Shown here one piece after another: positions 9,941 through 17,837 of a stretch of DNA of 64,000 nt; position 1 is the stretch's first letter, and each line of letters starts with the position of its first letter. The DNA comes from Bacteroides ilei. Its GTDB lineage: Bacteria; Bacteroidota; Bacteroidia; Bacteroidales; Bacteroidaceae. A program made the translations under genes and the position numbers. The notes under the pieces were generated by a model. The model had not been told where the DNA came from, made no database searches, and saw only the letters and a list, made by a program, of their open reading frames with translations. Where the stretch lies: assembly GCF_900128495.1 (NCBI RefSeq), contig NZ_LT635801.1, positions 259,997 through 323,996 of the forward strand, read 5' to 3'.

Positions 9941-11158
9941 ATGTACGATATACAGAAAATCAGAGAAGACTTCCCGATTCTTTCCCGTACGGTTTACGGC
10001 AAGCCGTTGATCTATCTGGATAACGGTGCCACAACTCAGAAGCCGCGCTGTGTGGTGGAGGCGATTACCGACGAGTATTATTCGGTGAATGCCAATGTGC
10101 ATCGTGGGGTACATTTCCTTTCACAACAGGCAACCAACCTGCATGAGGCTTCACGTGAAACGGTGCGTAAGTTCATCAATGCACGCAGTACTTCTGAAAT
10201 CGTCTTTACACGGGGTACTACCGAAAGTATCAATCTGGTGGCGGCTACTTTCGCCGACAGCCAGATGAAGGAAGGTGATGAGGTGATTGTTTCGGTAATG
10301 GAGCATCACAGCAATATTGTTTCCTGGCAGTTGCAGGCCGCCCGTAAAGGGATTGTTCTGAAGGTTATTCCGATGAACGACCGTGGAGAGCTTTTGATCG
10401 ATGAGTATGAAAAGCTTTTTTCACCGCGTACCCGTATTGTGGCTGTAGCACATGTATCGAATGTGTTGGGAACGGTTAATCCGGTAAAGAAGCTGGTAGA
10501 GATTGCTCATGCCCATAATGTGCCGATTCTGATTGACGGTGCACAGAGTATTCCGCACATGAAAGTGGATGTACAGGAGTTGGATGCCGATTTCTATGTG
10601 TTCAGCGGGCATAAGGTGTACGGTCCTACTGGAGTGGGTGTACTTTATGGAAAGGAAGTATGGCTCGACAAGCTTCCTCCTTATCAGGGAGGCGGTGAGA
10701 TGATCCAGAATGTGAGTTTCGAGAAGACTACCTTCAATGTGCTGCCTTTCAAGTTTGAGGCAGGCACTCCGGATTATATCGGAACTACGGCGCTGGCTAA
10801 AGCACTGGATTATGTATCGGCCATCGGTATGGATAATATTGCGGCCTATGAGCATGAGCTTACGGTCTATGCCATGCAGCGTCTGAAGGAAATCCCGGGG
10901 ATGCGTATTTTCGGTGAGGCGGAACAGAAGGGTGGGGTTATCTCATTCCTGGTAGGAAATATCCATCATTTTGATATGGGAACCTTGCTTGACCGTCTGG
11001 GGATAGCTGTACGTACCGGTCATCATTGTGCGGAGCCTTTGATGCACCGGATGGGCATTGAAGGTACGGTCCGTGCTTCGTTCGGTCTGTATAATACCAA
11101 AGATGAAATCGATTCGTTGGTTGCGGGTATAGAACGGGTGAGCCGGATGTTCGGGTAG
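9941..11158 (+). CDS. sufS: Cysteine desulfurase SufS
   Basis: This 405-residue PLP enzyme takes sulfur from L-cysteine and forms a persulfide for SufBCD. The PLP lysine is K225 in FSGHKVYGPTG and the catalytic cysteine is C363 in RTGHHCAEPLM, as in group II (SufS) desulfurases. Length is typical. It is the last gene of the suf operon, 12 nt after sufD, and is followed by a strong terminator. Confidence 0.97.
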   Translation: MYDIQKIREDFPILSRTVYGKPLIYLDNGATTQKPRCVVEAITDEYYSVNANVHRGVHFLSQQATNLHEASRETVRKFINARSTSEIVFTRGTTESINLVAATFADSQMKEGDEVIVSVMEHHSNIVSWQLQAARKGIVLKVIPMNDRGELLIDEYEKLFSPRTRIVAVAHVSNVLGTVNPVKKLVEIAHAHNVPILIDGAQSIPHMKVDVQELDADFYVFSGHKVYGPTGVGVLYGKEVWLDKLPPYQGGGEMIQNVSFEKTTFNVLPFKFEAGTPDYIGTTALAKALDYVSAIGMDNIAAYEHELTVYAMQRLKEIPGMRIFGEAEQKGGVISFLVGNIHHFDMGTLLDRLGIAVRTGHHCAEPLMHRMGIEGTVRASFGLYNTKDEIDSLVAGIERVSRMFG

Positions 11159-11182
11159 AACTTTAATTTAGTATCATAGAGG

Positions 11183-11233
11183 GAATCCCCTTGTTGCAAG
11201 TGTATGACACAATGCGGCAAGGGGATTCTTTTT
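11183..11233 (+). terminator. Intrinsic terminator after sufS
   Basis: GAATCCCCTTG (11183-11193) pairs with CAAGGGGATTC (11218-11228), an 11-bp perfect stem, followed by TTTTT. It ends the suf operon and separates it from the convergent lysO genes. Confidence 0.85.
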
Positions 11234-11251
11234 GATGTGTGAGAAATGGTT

Positions 11252-11854
11252 TCAGAGAGAACAGAAGAAAGTTACCAGAAACGGTACGCTGAAGTCGACC
11301 AGAAACCCATGGAAGATAGAAACTACCGCCCATTGCTGCCCGATGGTATGTGTAATGATGGGGAGGGTAGTATCGGCAGTCGTGGCTCCTCCTGCCGAAA
11401 TAGGCGCCAGTGTTCCGAACCAGCGGACCAGCAGAGGGGAGAAGAGCAGCGTGATGATTTCACGCATGATATTGGAAAGCAGGGCGATGGTGCCCATTTC
11501 GGCTCCCCGGTATTCGGTGATGAATATGCTGGAAAGGGAGTAGTACCCGAATCCGGATCCGATGGCCAGACAGTCGGGTATGCTACGTGAGGGAAGCAGC
11601 ATACTTACCGCCAATGCACCGGCAAAACTTCCTAGGATGGTCATGATGGGGAGAAACGCCAGCCTCGGGTTCAGCGAGCGGAAGGTTTTCAATGTTTGCG
11701 GGTCATTGCCGATATTGAGTCCTACACTGAACATCAGTGCACAGAGGGCATAAAAGCTGATATTGCTTTCGTGCAGTATGTCTGGAGTCCAGTGGAAGAA
11801 TCCGGAAATGATTCCTATACAGAAGAACCCTACAATGATCAGACTGCCTTTCAT
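11252..11854 (-). CDS. lysO: LysO-like lysine exporter, large (C-terminal) subunit
   Basis: This 200-residue, very hydrophobic protein has about six transmembrane segments and matches the C-terminal two thirds of LysO/YbjE (DUF340), an exporter of L-lysine in E. coli. Family features include GLNIGNDPQTLKTFRSLNP, SIFITEYRGAEMGTIALLSN and SAGGATTADTTLP. I start at ATG 11854, which overlaps the stop of the upstream small subunit (ATGA) and is preceded by a purine-rich ribosome site. The tool-free alternative start at 11899 would lie inside the upstream gene. Here the E. coli single chain is split in two. Confidence 0.85.
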   Translation of the reverse strand: MKGSLIIVGFFCIGIISGFFHWTPDILHESNISFYALCALMFSVGLNIGNDPQTLKTFRSLNPRLAFLPIMTILGSFAGALAVSMLLPSRSIPDCLAIGSGFGYYSLSSIFITEYRGAEMGTIALLSNIMREIITLLFSPLLVRWFGTLAPISAGGATTADTTLPIITHTIGQQWAVVSIFHGFLVDFSVPFLVTFFCSL

Positions 11855-12129
11855 GCTTTTCCCTCCTTTCCTTTTTGTAGGATTTTCCATAGTGCCCATG
11901 CGAAGATACAGCTTCCTGCCACACAGGCCAGTGTGATAAGGAGAGCTTCTATTCCCAGGCTGGCAATGCCTTCTACAATGCGTCTGTTGCTGCCTACTTC
12001 GGTTCCCAGCAGGAACAGCAATAGCCAGATGAGTATGGTAATGATATGGTTTATTCCGGAAAACCGGTGTTTCCGTAGCAGGAATCCGATTCCTATTCCT
12101 GCCAGCATGATTCCGATGACTGTAAACAT
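11851..12129 (-). CDS. LysO-like lysine exporter, small (N-terminal) subunit
   Basis: This 92-residue membrane protein has three transmembrane segments and matches the N-terminal part of LysO, with the family pattern LLGTEVGSNRRIVEGIASLG. The reading frame is open back to 12297, but residues upstream of ATG 12129 are not membrane-like and overlap the start of rnhB, so I start at 12129. Its TGA overlaps the ATG of the large subunit, so the two are translated together and probably form one transporter. The substrate is inferred from E. coli LysO only. Confidence 0.82.
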   Translation of the reverse strand: MFTVIGIMLAGIGIGFLLRKHRFSGINHIITILIWLLLFLLGTEVGSNRRIVEGIASLGIEALLITLACVAGSCIFAWALWKILQKGKEGKA

Positions 12130-12174
12130 GTCTGTCTCTGTTGTTGTAAAATGTATGGTGGATTTTTGTCTCTG

Positions 12175-12182
12175 CAAAGATA
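12175..12182 (-). promoter_or_regulatory. Candidate -7 box for the lysO pair
   Basis: The minus strand reads TATCTTTG, 46 nt before the small-subunit ATG. No -33 TTTG is seen at 19 bp. It faces away from the rnhB promoter. Confidence 0.45.
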
Positions 12183-12237
12183 CATTATAAACATTTGCGG
12201 TAGATAACTTACTGATAACTTTATATTGTTTCCTTCC

Positions 12238-12265
12238 TTGGCCTGCCAGGAAATGTGTACCTTTG
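12238..12265 (+). promoter_or_regulatory. Promoter of rnhB
   Basis: TTG (12238-12240) and TACCTTTG (12258-12265) form a partial -33/-7 pair with 17 bp between them. An AGGAGGA ribosome site follows at 12284-12290, 5 nt before the rnhB ATG. Confidence 0.55.
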
Positions 12266-12295
12266 CACCCCGGAAAATGGAATAGGAGGAATAAC

Positions 12296-12898
12296 ATGTT
12301 GTTGCCTTGTTTACATAAAGGAGTGATAGAAGCAGGATGCGATGAGGCGGGGCGCGGCTGCCTGGCCGGATCGGTCTATGCGGCGGCGGTAATTCTGCCG
12401 GATGATTACAGGAACGAGCAGCTGGACGATTCCAAGAAATTGACCGAACGTCAGCGTTATGCGTTGCGTGAAGTGATTGAACGCGATGCCCTGGCCTGGG
12501 CTGTGGGTGTGGTCACTCCCGAAGAGATTGACAAGATCAATATTCTGAACGCTTCGTTCCTGGCCATGCATCGGGCCATTGACCAGTTGTCTGTCCGCCC
12601 GCAACATCTGCTGATCGACGGCAACCGTTTCAATCCTTATCCGGATATTCCGCATACTACGGTTGTAAAAGGCGACGGTAAGTTCCTTTCCATTGCGGCG
12701 GCTTCCATTCTGGCAAAGACCTATCGTGATGATTACATGAACAGGCTGGCCGAGGAATACCCGGTATACGACTGGAAGAGTAATAAAGGTTATCCTACCA
12801 GGAAACACCGGGAGGCAATTGCCCGATATGGGGTTTCGCCTTATCACCGTATGAGCTATAACCTGCTTGGCGACGGACAGCTTTCGTTCGATTTTTAA
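12296..12898 (+). CDS. rnhB: Ribonuclease HII
   Basis: This 200-residue cytoplasmic nuclease removes single ribonucleotides and RNA from RNA-DNA hybrids. The active-site pattern GCDEAGRG (about 14-21) with further conserved acids and the [14 protein letters not shown] region identify type 2 RNase H. I start at ATG 12296 because it has a strong AGGAGGA site. The frame is open to 12263, but that would add non-conserved residues. The gene diverges from the lysO pair. Confidence 0.95.
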   Translation: MLLPCLHKGVIEAGCDEAGRGCLAGSVYAAAVILPDDYRNEQLDDSKKLTERQRYALREVIERDALAWAVGVVTPEEIDKINILNASFLAMHRAIDQLSVRPQHLLIDGNRFNPYPDIPHTTVVKGDGKFLSIAAASILAKTYRDDYMNRLAEEYPVYDWKSNKGYPTRKHREAIARYGVSPYHRMSYNLLGDGQLSFDF

Positions 12899-12925
12899 CC
12901 GGATTATGTGTGTCTTCTATAATGT

Positions 12926-12967
12926 AACAGCCTGTTGAAAACTTCCGATAGTTATCAACAGGCTGTT
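12926..12967. terminator. Hairpin between convergent rnhB and lytic transglycosylase
   Basis: A perfect 13-bp inverted repeat (12926-12938 with 12955-12967) lies between two convergent genes. Neither strand has a clear U tract after it, so termination efficiency is uncertain. Confidence 0.45.
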
Positions 12968-12981
12968 AATATCTTTGTTCA

Positions 12982-13752
12982 TTATCTTCTGCGTATTTTC
13001 TTGTAATAGGGCATAGGAGGGCGTAGACCGAAGTTTTTAGGGTGTGTGAAGATGATTTTGGCTGCCAGTATCCGGTAGATATACCGGTTCGTTTCTTCCA
13101 CAAGCTGCAGGTCGATGGATTCGTCCACTTTCTGGCGTTTCAGTTCATTCCCGATGCGTGTCTGTCCAATGTTGTACGACTGTGCCACGGCCACCCAGTC
13201 GCCGAATTTGCTGTAGGCGGCTTTCAGGTAACGGCAGGCTGCATAAGTCGATTTCTCGATATTCAGCCGTTCATCCAGCTTCTGTGAAACAATCAGTCCG
13301 TAGTCGCGGGCGGTTCCGGGCATGAACTGCCACAGTCCCAATGCTCCGGCCGAGGAACGGGCGGAAGGGTTCATGCCGCTTTCTATCACCATGAGGTATT
13401 TGAAGTCTTCCGGGATATGCTGCTCTTCCAGTATAGGCTCTATGATGGGAAAGAAAAATTCGGAACGTTGCATGAGGGCCGATGATATCGGCTTCAGGCT
13501 GATGAGTTCGCGCTGCAGTTTGCGTTGCCGGTGCGAAGGGTCCAGATTCACAGCCTGTCCGCAGAAATTGAGTACATTCGGTGAGTTCAGTAGGGTGTCG
13601 CTCAGTTCAAGGTTGCCCAGTTTGTCGAGGTCACCGTAACGTTCAGCTTCCGAAAGCGAAGGAAGCGGCAGGCGGTCGGGTCCCTGTGCATGCACGGATA
13701 CAGGAACCGGCAGAATCAGCAGGACAGCCAGCCGGATTAATATTCTTTTCAT
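12982..13752 (-). CDS. Lytic murein transglycosylase (SLT domain)
   Basis: This 256-residue exported protein has a signal peptide (about 1-22, ending VHA) and an SLT-type lysozyme-like domain (about 105-240). The catalytic glutamate is E124 in VIESGMNP, followed by SAGALGLWQFMPGTA and the AAC-RYL and YN-G motifs. Such enzymes cut the MurNAc-GlcNAc bond to make 1,6-anhydro-muropeptides in the periplasm. It resembles MltD but lacks C-terminal LysM domains. There is no lipobox, so it is probably periplasmic. Confidence 0.9.
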   Translation of the reverse strand: MKRILIRLAVLLILPVPVSVHAQGPDRLPLPSLSEAERYGDLDKLGNLELSDTLLNSPNVLNFCGQAVNLDPSHRQRKLQRELISLKPISSALMQRSEFFFPIIEPILEEQHIPEDFKYLMVIESGMNPSARSSAGALGLWQFMPGTARDYGLIVSQKLDERLNIEKSTYAACRYLKAAYSKFGDWVAVAQSYNIGQTRIGNELKRQKVDESIDLQLVEETNRYIYRILAAKIIFTHPKNFGLRPPMPYYKKIRRR

Positions 13753-13775
13753 TCTCTCCCTAATTTAAACTGCTG

Positions 13776-13783
13776 CAAAGATA
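13776..13783 (-). promoter_or_regulatory. Candidate -7 box for the lytic transglycosylase gene
   Basis: The minus strand reads TATCTTTG, 24 nt before the ATG. No -33 box is visible. Confidence 0.45.
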
Positions 13784-13909
13784 ATTCCTTTTGTCCTTTG
13801 GGTGGTAACCTGTTTCATAAAATCTTTTTGTTATTGATATAGGTTAACTTATTATAAATCTGTAGCTATAAAAATCGTGAAAAGATAGCTGTCGTGAAGG
13901 GATATTTTG

Positions 13910-13917
13910 TAATTTTG
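13910..13917 (+). promoter_or_regulatory. Candidate -7 box for gpmI
   Basis: TAATTTTG matches TAnnTTTG and lies 49 nt before the gpmI ATG. No clear TTTG is found 19 bp upstream. Confidence 0.45.
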
Positions 13918-13966
13918 CATGCCTGAAACATAGATTGGAATTAACTTTTAAACAAAATAAATTATT

Positions 13967-15481
13967 ATGGCTAAGAAAGCTCTTTTAATGATTCTGGATG
14001 GTTGGGGATGTGGCGACCATCAGAAAGATGATGTGATCTTTAACACTCCGACTCCGTATTGGGATTCTCTGCTGGCTGAATATCCTCATTCACAACTGCA
14101 GGCCAGCGGTGAAAACGTGGGTCTGCCTGACGGTCAGATGGGTAACTCTGAAGTGGGTCACCTGAATATCGGTGCCGGACGTATCGTTTATCAGGATCTG
14201 GTAAAGATCAACCGTGCTTGTGCCGACAACAGCATCATGCAGAACAAGGAAATTGTTTCCGCTTTCTCTTATGCAAAGGAACATGGAAAAGGTATCCATT
14301 TCATGGGATTGACTTCAAACGGTGGTGTACATTCTTCTTTGAACCATCTGTTCAAGTTGTGTGACATTGCAAAGGAATATGGTCTGGAAAATACATTTAT
14401 CCACTGCTTCATGGATGGCCGTGATACCGACCCGAAGAGCGGTAAAGGTTTTATCGAGGAACTGACTGCACATTGTGCCAAGTCGGCCGGTAAGATCGCT
14501 TCTATCGTCGGCCGTTTCTATGCAATGGACCGTGACAAACGCTGGAACCGTATAAAGGAAGCTTATGACCTGTTGGTAAGCGGTATAGGAAAGAAGGCTA
14601 CTGATATGGTTCAGGCTATGCAGGAGTCTTACGACGAAGGTGTTACCGATGAATTCATCAAACCTATTGTAAACGCTAATTTCGACGGTACAATCAAGGA
14701 AGGTGATGTGGTGATCTTCTTCAACTACCGTAACGACCGTGCGAAAGAGCTGACTATCGTTTTGACACAGCAGGATATGCCGGAAGAAGGCATGCATACC
14801 ATTCCGGGACTGCAGTATTACTGTATGACTCCGTACGACGCATCGTTCAAGGGTGTACATATCCTGTTCGACAAGGAAAACGTACAGAATACATTGGGTG
14901 AATACCTGGCAAACAATGGAAAGACCCAGCTGCACATTGCCGAAACCGAAAAGTATGCTCATGTAACATTCTTCTTCAACGGTGGTCGTGAAACTCCGTA
15001 CGAAAACGAAGACCGTATCCTGGTTCCGTCTCCGAAGGTTGCCACTTACGACCTTAAACCGGAAATGAGTGCTTATGAAGTAAAGGACAAACTGGTAGAA
15101 GCCATCAAGACTCAGAAATACGATTTCATTGTTGTGAATTATGCTAACGGTGATATGGTAGGACATACCGGTATTTATGAAGCAATCGAGAAAGCCGTAG
15201 TGGCTATTGACAATTGCGTGAAAGATACAGTGGAAGCTGCCAAGGCTAATGGTTATGAAGTGATCATTATTGCCGATCATGGTAATGCCGACCATGCTTT
15301 GAATGCCGACGGTACACCTAACACCGCTCACTCATTGAATCCGGTTCCGTTCGTTTATGTAACCGAAAACAAGGCAGCCAAGGTTGAAAACGGTGTATTG
15401 GCTGATGTAGCTCCTTCTATCCTGCATATCTTGGGAATGCCTCAGCCGGCAGAAATGACTGGTAAGGATCTGATCAAATAA
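13967..15481 (+). CDS. gpmI: 2,3-bisphosphoglycerate-independent phosphoglycerate mutase
   Basis: This 504-residue cytoplasmic enzyme interconverts 3- and 2-phosphoglycerate in glycolysis. It belongs to the alkaline phosphatase superfamily. Metal ligand D11 lies in LMILDGWG and the phosphorylated serine is S61 in [15 protein letters not shown]. The late metal-binding motif [14 protein letters not shown] and [10 protein letters not shown] are present. Length is typical. It is followed by its own terminator. Confidence 0.97.
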   Translation: MAKKALLMILDGWGCGDHQKDDVIFNTPTPYWDSLLAEYPHSQLQASGENVGLPDGQMGNSEVGHLNIGAGRIVYQDLVKINRACADNSIMQNKEIVSAFSYAKEHGKGIHFMGLTSNGGVHSSLNHLFKLCDIAKEYGLENTFIHCFMDGRDTDPKSGKGFIEELTAHCAKSAGKIASIVGRFYAMDRDKRWNRIKEAYDLLVSGIGKKATDMVQAMQESYDEGVTDEFIKPIVNANFDGTIKEGDVVIFFNYRNDRAKELTIVLTQQDMPEEGMHTIPGLQYYCMTPYDASFKGVHILFDKENVQNTLGEYLANNGKTQLHIAETEKYAHVTFFFNGGRETPYENEDRILVPSPKVATYDLKPEMSAYEVKDKLVEAIKTQKYDFIVVNYANGDMVGHTGIYEAIEKAVVAIDNCVKDTVEAAKANGYEVIIIADHGNADHALNADGTPNTAHSLNPVPFVYVTENKAAKVENGVLADVAPSILHILGMPQPAEMTGKDLIK

Positions 15482-15516
15482 TATCCGGTTAACCCGGTTT
15501 TTGAAAATAGAATTGA

Positions 15517-15569
15517 AGCACAGACAGCATGAGGACAGCAGGTTTGTCCGCATGGAGTCTGTGCTTTTT
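15517..15569 (+). terminator. Intrinsic terminator after gpmI
   Basis: AGCACAGAC (15517-15525) pairs with GTCTGTGCT (15557-15565) and runs into a T tract. An inner GGACA/TGTCC stem adds stability. Confidence 0.75.
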
Positions 15570-15573
15570 TTAT

Positions 15574-15581
15574 TACCTTTG
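15574..15581 (+). promoter_or_regulatory. -7 box for the DUF3109 gene
   Basis: TACCTTTG, directly after the gpmI terminator and 26 nt before the next ATG, matches TAnnTTTG. The -33 region is not recognisable. Confidence 0.5.
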
Positions 15582-15607
15582 CAGCCGAATATCCAAAGAA
15601 TTGAATT

Positions 15608-16189
15608 ATGGTTCAGATTGATGATGTAGTAGTAAGCCTGGATGTGTTCCGTGAGAAATTCCTGTGTAACCTGGATGCCTGTAAGGGCGAATGTTGCATT
15701 GAGGGCGATGCCGGTGCTCCTGTAGAGCTGGATGAAGTGGAAAAGCTGGAAGAAGTCCTTCCGGTTATCTGGGATGATCTCTCACCCGAAGCGCGTGCCG
15801 TGATCGACAGCCAGGGGGTGGTATATACCGATCAAGATGGTGACCTGGTGACTTCTATCGTGAACGGGAAAGACTGTGTGTTCACGTGTTACGATGAAAA
15901 AGGCTATTGCTATTGTGTCATTGAAAAGGCCTACCGTGAAGGCCGTTGCGGTTTCTATAAACCGGTTTCCTGTCATTTGTACCCAATTCGTGTCGGTGAT
16001 TACGGCCCCTATAAGGCTGTGAACTACCACCGTTGGGATGTATGTAAAGCAGCTGTGCTTCTCGGAAAGAAGGAGGATGTTCCGGTATATAAGTTCTTGA
16101 AAGAACCACTGATAAGGAAGTTCGGTGAAGCCTGGTACAAAGAACTGGAAGAGGTAGCCGAAGAGTTGAAGCGGCAAAATTATATCTGA
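15608..16189 (+). CDS. DUF3109 family cysteine-rich protein
   Basis: This 193-residue protein has 11 cysteines at 20, 25, 29, 30, 90, 94, 101, 103, 114, 122 and 146. The CNLDACKGECC cluster and the later cysteine-rich block recall YkgJ-type putative zinc- or iron-binding proteins. It matches the DUF3109 family, widespread in Bacteroidetes and of unknown function. There is no signal peptide or membrane segment, so it should be cytoplasmic. The cysteines suggest a metal or Fe-S site, but this is inference. It has its own promoter and a terminator. Confidence 0.85.
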   Translation: MVQIDDVVVSLDVFREKFLCNLDACKGECCIEGDAGAPVELDEVEKLEEVLPVIWDDLSPEARAVIDSQGVVYTDQDGDLVTSIVNGKDCVFTCYDEKGYCYCVIEKAYREGRCGFYKPVSCHLYPIRVGDYGPYKAVNYHRWDVCKAAVLLGKKEDVPVYKFLKEPLIRKFGEAWYKELEEVAEELKRQNYI

Positions 16190-16220
16190 ACGGATAAATT
16201 CCGGCATACCTCAAAAAGAC

Positions 16221-16308
16221 CTTGAAATATGCCGGAATATTCCTTGAAGTTTTTGTTGGAAGATGCTGGAGTCTTCATTCAAAGATGCTGGAGTTTTGAT
16301 GGAAACTC
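16221..16308 (+). repeat. Degenerate 22-bp-period tandem repeat (four units)
   Basis: Units begin at 16221 (CTTGA), 16243 (CTTGA), 16265 (GCTGGA) and 16287 (GCTGGA), each exactly 22 bp apart. Units typically carry a central T-rich stretch and end near GGAAGAT or AAAGAT. The period is not a multiple of three and no gene covers it. A related array occurs at 57519-57649. The last unit forms part of the terminator hairpin. Confidence 0.6.
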
Positions 16309-16320
16309 CAGCATCTTTTT
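16281..16320 (+). terminator. Bidirectional terminator after the DUF3109 gene
   Basis: A perfect 16-bp stem (16281-16296 with 16303-16318) with a TGATGG loop is flanked by A and T runs, so it can end transcription of the plus gene and of the convergent lipoprotein gene. Confidence 0.8.
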
Positions 16321-16360
16321 ATAATATGGCAAGTCCTTTCAACGGGTACGGATACGGTGG

Positions 16361-17701
16361 TCAGTGTTTCTTGATGCGGACGGTCTTGATTCCTCTCAGG
16401 TAGTATTTTGTCTTTTCTCCGGCTTTGGTGATCCGGTCACTGAGGAAGCCGAATGTAGACTGGCAGTTGTTACATAAATAGCGTTCTTCGCCAAAAGCAT
16501 AGAATGGCAGCATATTATTGTCGGTAAGGAACTCATTTAATTCTGCCAGATCATTGATAAAGTTGTTCTTGAACTCTTTCGCTTCTTCGCTGGTGAAAGT
16601 TCTCCAGCCGGTTATGCCATCGGGGGCGTAATCCGCTAAGGTAGGTAAGGCCTTTCCAGCCAGCAGAAACCATTGGTCTGGACTGATCAGGGTAGCGATA
16701 ATTTCGGTCTCCGAAACCGTGTCAACCTTCCATACATAAAAGTATCCCCATATGTTGTCGGCTTCGGGCAGTTCATTGACGTAGAAAGTATCACTTCCCG
16801 GTGTATCCTGATTGTTTCCCGATCCGTCTTCCGGATCATCAGACGTGTTTCCTCCGATTCCGAATTCTATGTCGATGGTGGGTTTCCAGTCGGACGCTTC
16901 GAATTGTCCGGTCAGGATAATTCCGTCTTCGTCATTGTATTGTCCGGTGAATTGATAAGGTTGTGCCGGTTCAAGGGGCCGGTTATAGGTATAGGCATAA
17001 GTCTTGTTCCCGTCCGGATTCTCTATACTGATGCTCAGAATCGTTTTTGAACCTGCTGCCGGAAACACATAGGCTGGTCCGGCCTCCCAGATATCGTTGT
17101 TTTTCACGCAGGGGATGGTCGTGCTGGTCTGTTGCCCGCTGTAGGTCGTAAACAGGTCTATTCCGGAACTTACAGGTGAAACGGTGACTTCTACCCGGGT
17201 AGTCTCCTGGGGTATGTCACTGAATTTGAAGTATAGTGACGACATGGCGTATTCCAACAGTATGCTGGCTTCGGTCTTCTTTTCCAGTTTGATGGAACTG
17301 CTGCCAGACATGATGGGGCTTTCTGTAAAATAGGGAGCAGTTATGCTGATGAGGCTGTTCTTGTCCGGATTGTCGGGAAATACATAGCCTTTTCTGTCGC
17401 TGGCAGTGAAGGCACTCAGTGTATAATTTCCGGCTTTCAGATTCTGCTGGAAAAGGGTTCCGGCCTCGGTCAGTTCCTGATGAGTGACAAGGTTTCCGTC
17501 TGTATCGAACAGATAAACCGATATGGGATAAGGGATTTCATCGGATACCCGGCTCTTTATATTGAGTGACAGGTTGCATGGGGGAGGGGCGGATGTTTCT
17601 TCTTCTGTCTCTTCTTCGATAGGATAGCTGCCGCAGGCCGATAGGATGGCTATCGTGCACCAGATAAAGATAAGGAATGGTTGCTTACGCTTGTTTTTCA
17701 T
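16361..17701 (-). CDS. Putative lipoprotein with fimbrillin/Mfa2-like features
   Basis: This 446-residue protein has a lipoprotein signal peptide (lipobox about ILSAC, Cys22). Two beta-rich parts follow: one with PISVYLFDTDGNLVTHQEL and LKAGNYTLSAF, and one ending ASDWKPTIDIEFGIGGN. These resemble the FimB/Mfa2 and fimbrillin-like families of Bacteroidetes pili and surface lipoproteins. The C-terminal 140 residues have no family I recognise and include a CNNC motif. A terminator separates it from susG and it has its own -7 box, so it is probably not part of the sus operon. Being a lipoprotein is well supported; the fimbrial link is only suggestive. Confidence 0.6.
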   Translation of the reverse strand: MKNKRKQPFLIFIWCTIAILSACGSYPIEEETEEETSAPPPCNLSLNIKSRVSDEIPYPISVYLFDTDGNLVTHQELTEAGTLFQQNLKAGNYTLSAFTASDRKGYVFPDNPDKNSLISITAPYFTESPIMSGSSSIKLEKKTEASILLEYAMSSLYFKFSDIPQETTRVEVTVSPVSSGIDLFTTYSGQQTSTTIPCVKNNDIWEAGPAYVFPAAGSKTILSISIENPDGNKTYAYTYNRPLEPAQPYQFTGQYNDEDGIILTGQFEASDWKPTIDIEFGIGGNTSDDPEDGSGNNQDTPGSDTFYVNELPEADNIWGYFYVWKVDTVSETEIIATLISPDQWFLLAGKALPTLADYAPDGITGWRTFTSEEAKEFKNNFINDLAELNEFLTDNNMLPFYAFGEERYLCNNCQSTFGFLSDRITKAGEKTKYYLRGIKTVRIKKH

Positions 17702-17717
17702 ATGTCTTTTATTTTTT

Positions 17718-17725
17718 CAAACGTA
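17718..17725 (-). promoter_or_regulatory. Candidate -7 box for the fimbrillin-like lipoprotein gene
   Basis: The minus strand reads TACGTTTG, 17 nt before the ATG and downstream of the susG terminator. No -33 TTTG is seen at 19 bp. Confidence 0.4.
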
Positions 17726-17770
17726 AGATGCTTTTCTTTTTATATCGGCCGGTTGTTAATTTTTGCAAAT

Positions 17771-17812
17771 AAAAAAGGATGCGCAGGTTCTGTTGCCCGG
17801 CGCATCCTTTGT
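17771..17812 (-). terminator. Terminator of the susB-G operon
   Basis: On the minus strand a GGATGCG stem pairs with CGCATCC and is followed by six T (plus positions 17771-17776). It lies directly after susG and closes the operon. Confidence 0.8.
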
Positions 17813-17837
17813 GATAGGGTAAAAGTGTGAAGAACGG

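Noticed and set aside
8549..10114. 521-codon minus-strand frame opposite sufD
   Set aside because: It is a shadow of sufD; no start signal or known domain.
16236..16245. Palindrome GGAATATTCC near 16235-16244, also seen near 57543
   Set aside because: The palindrome itself is short and AT-rich; it is explained as part of the 22-bp repeat units and not claimed as a separate site.
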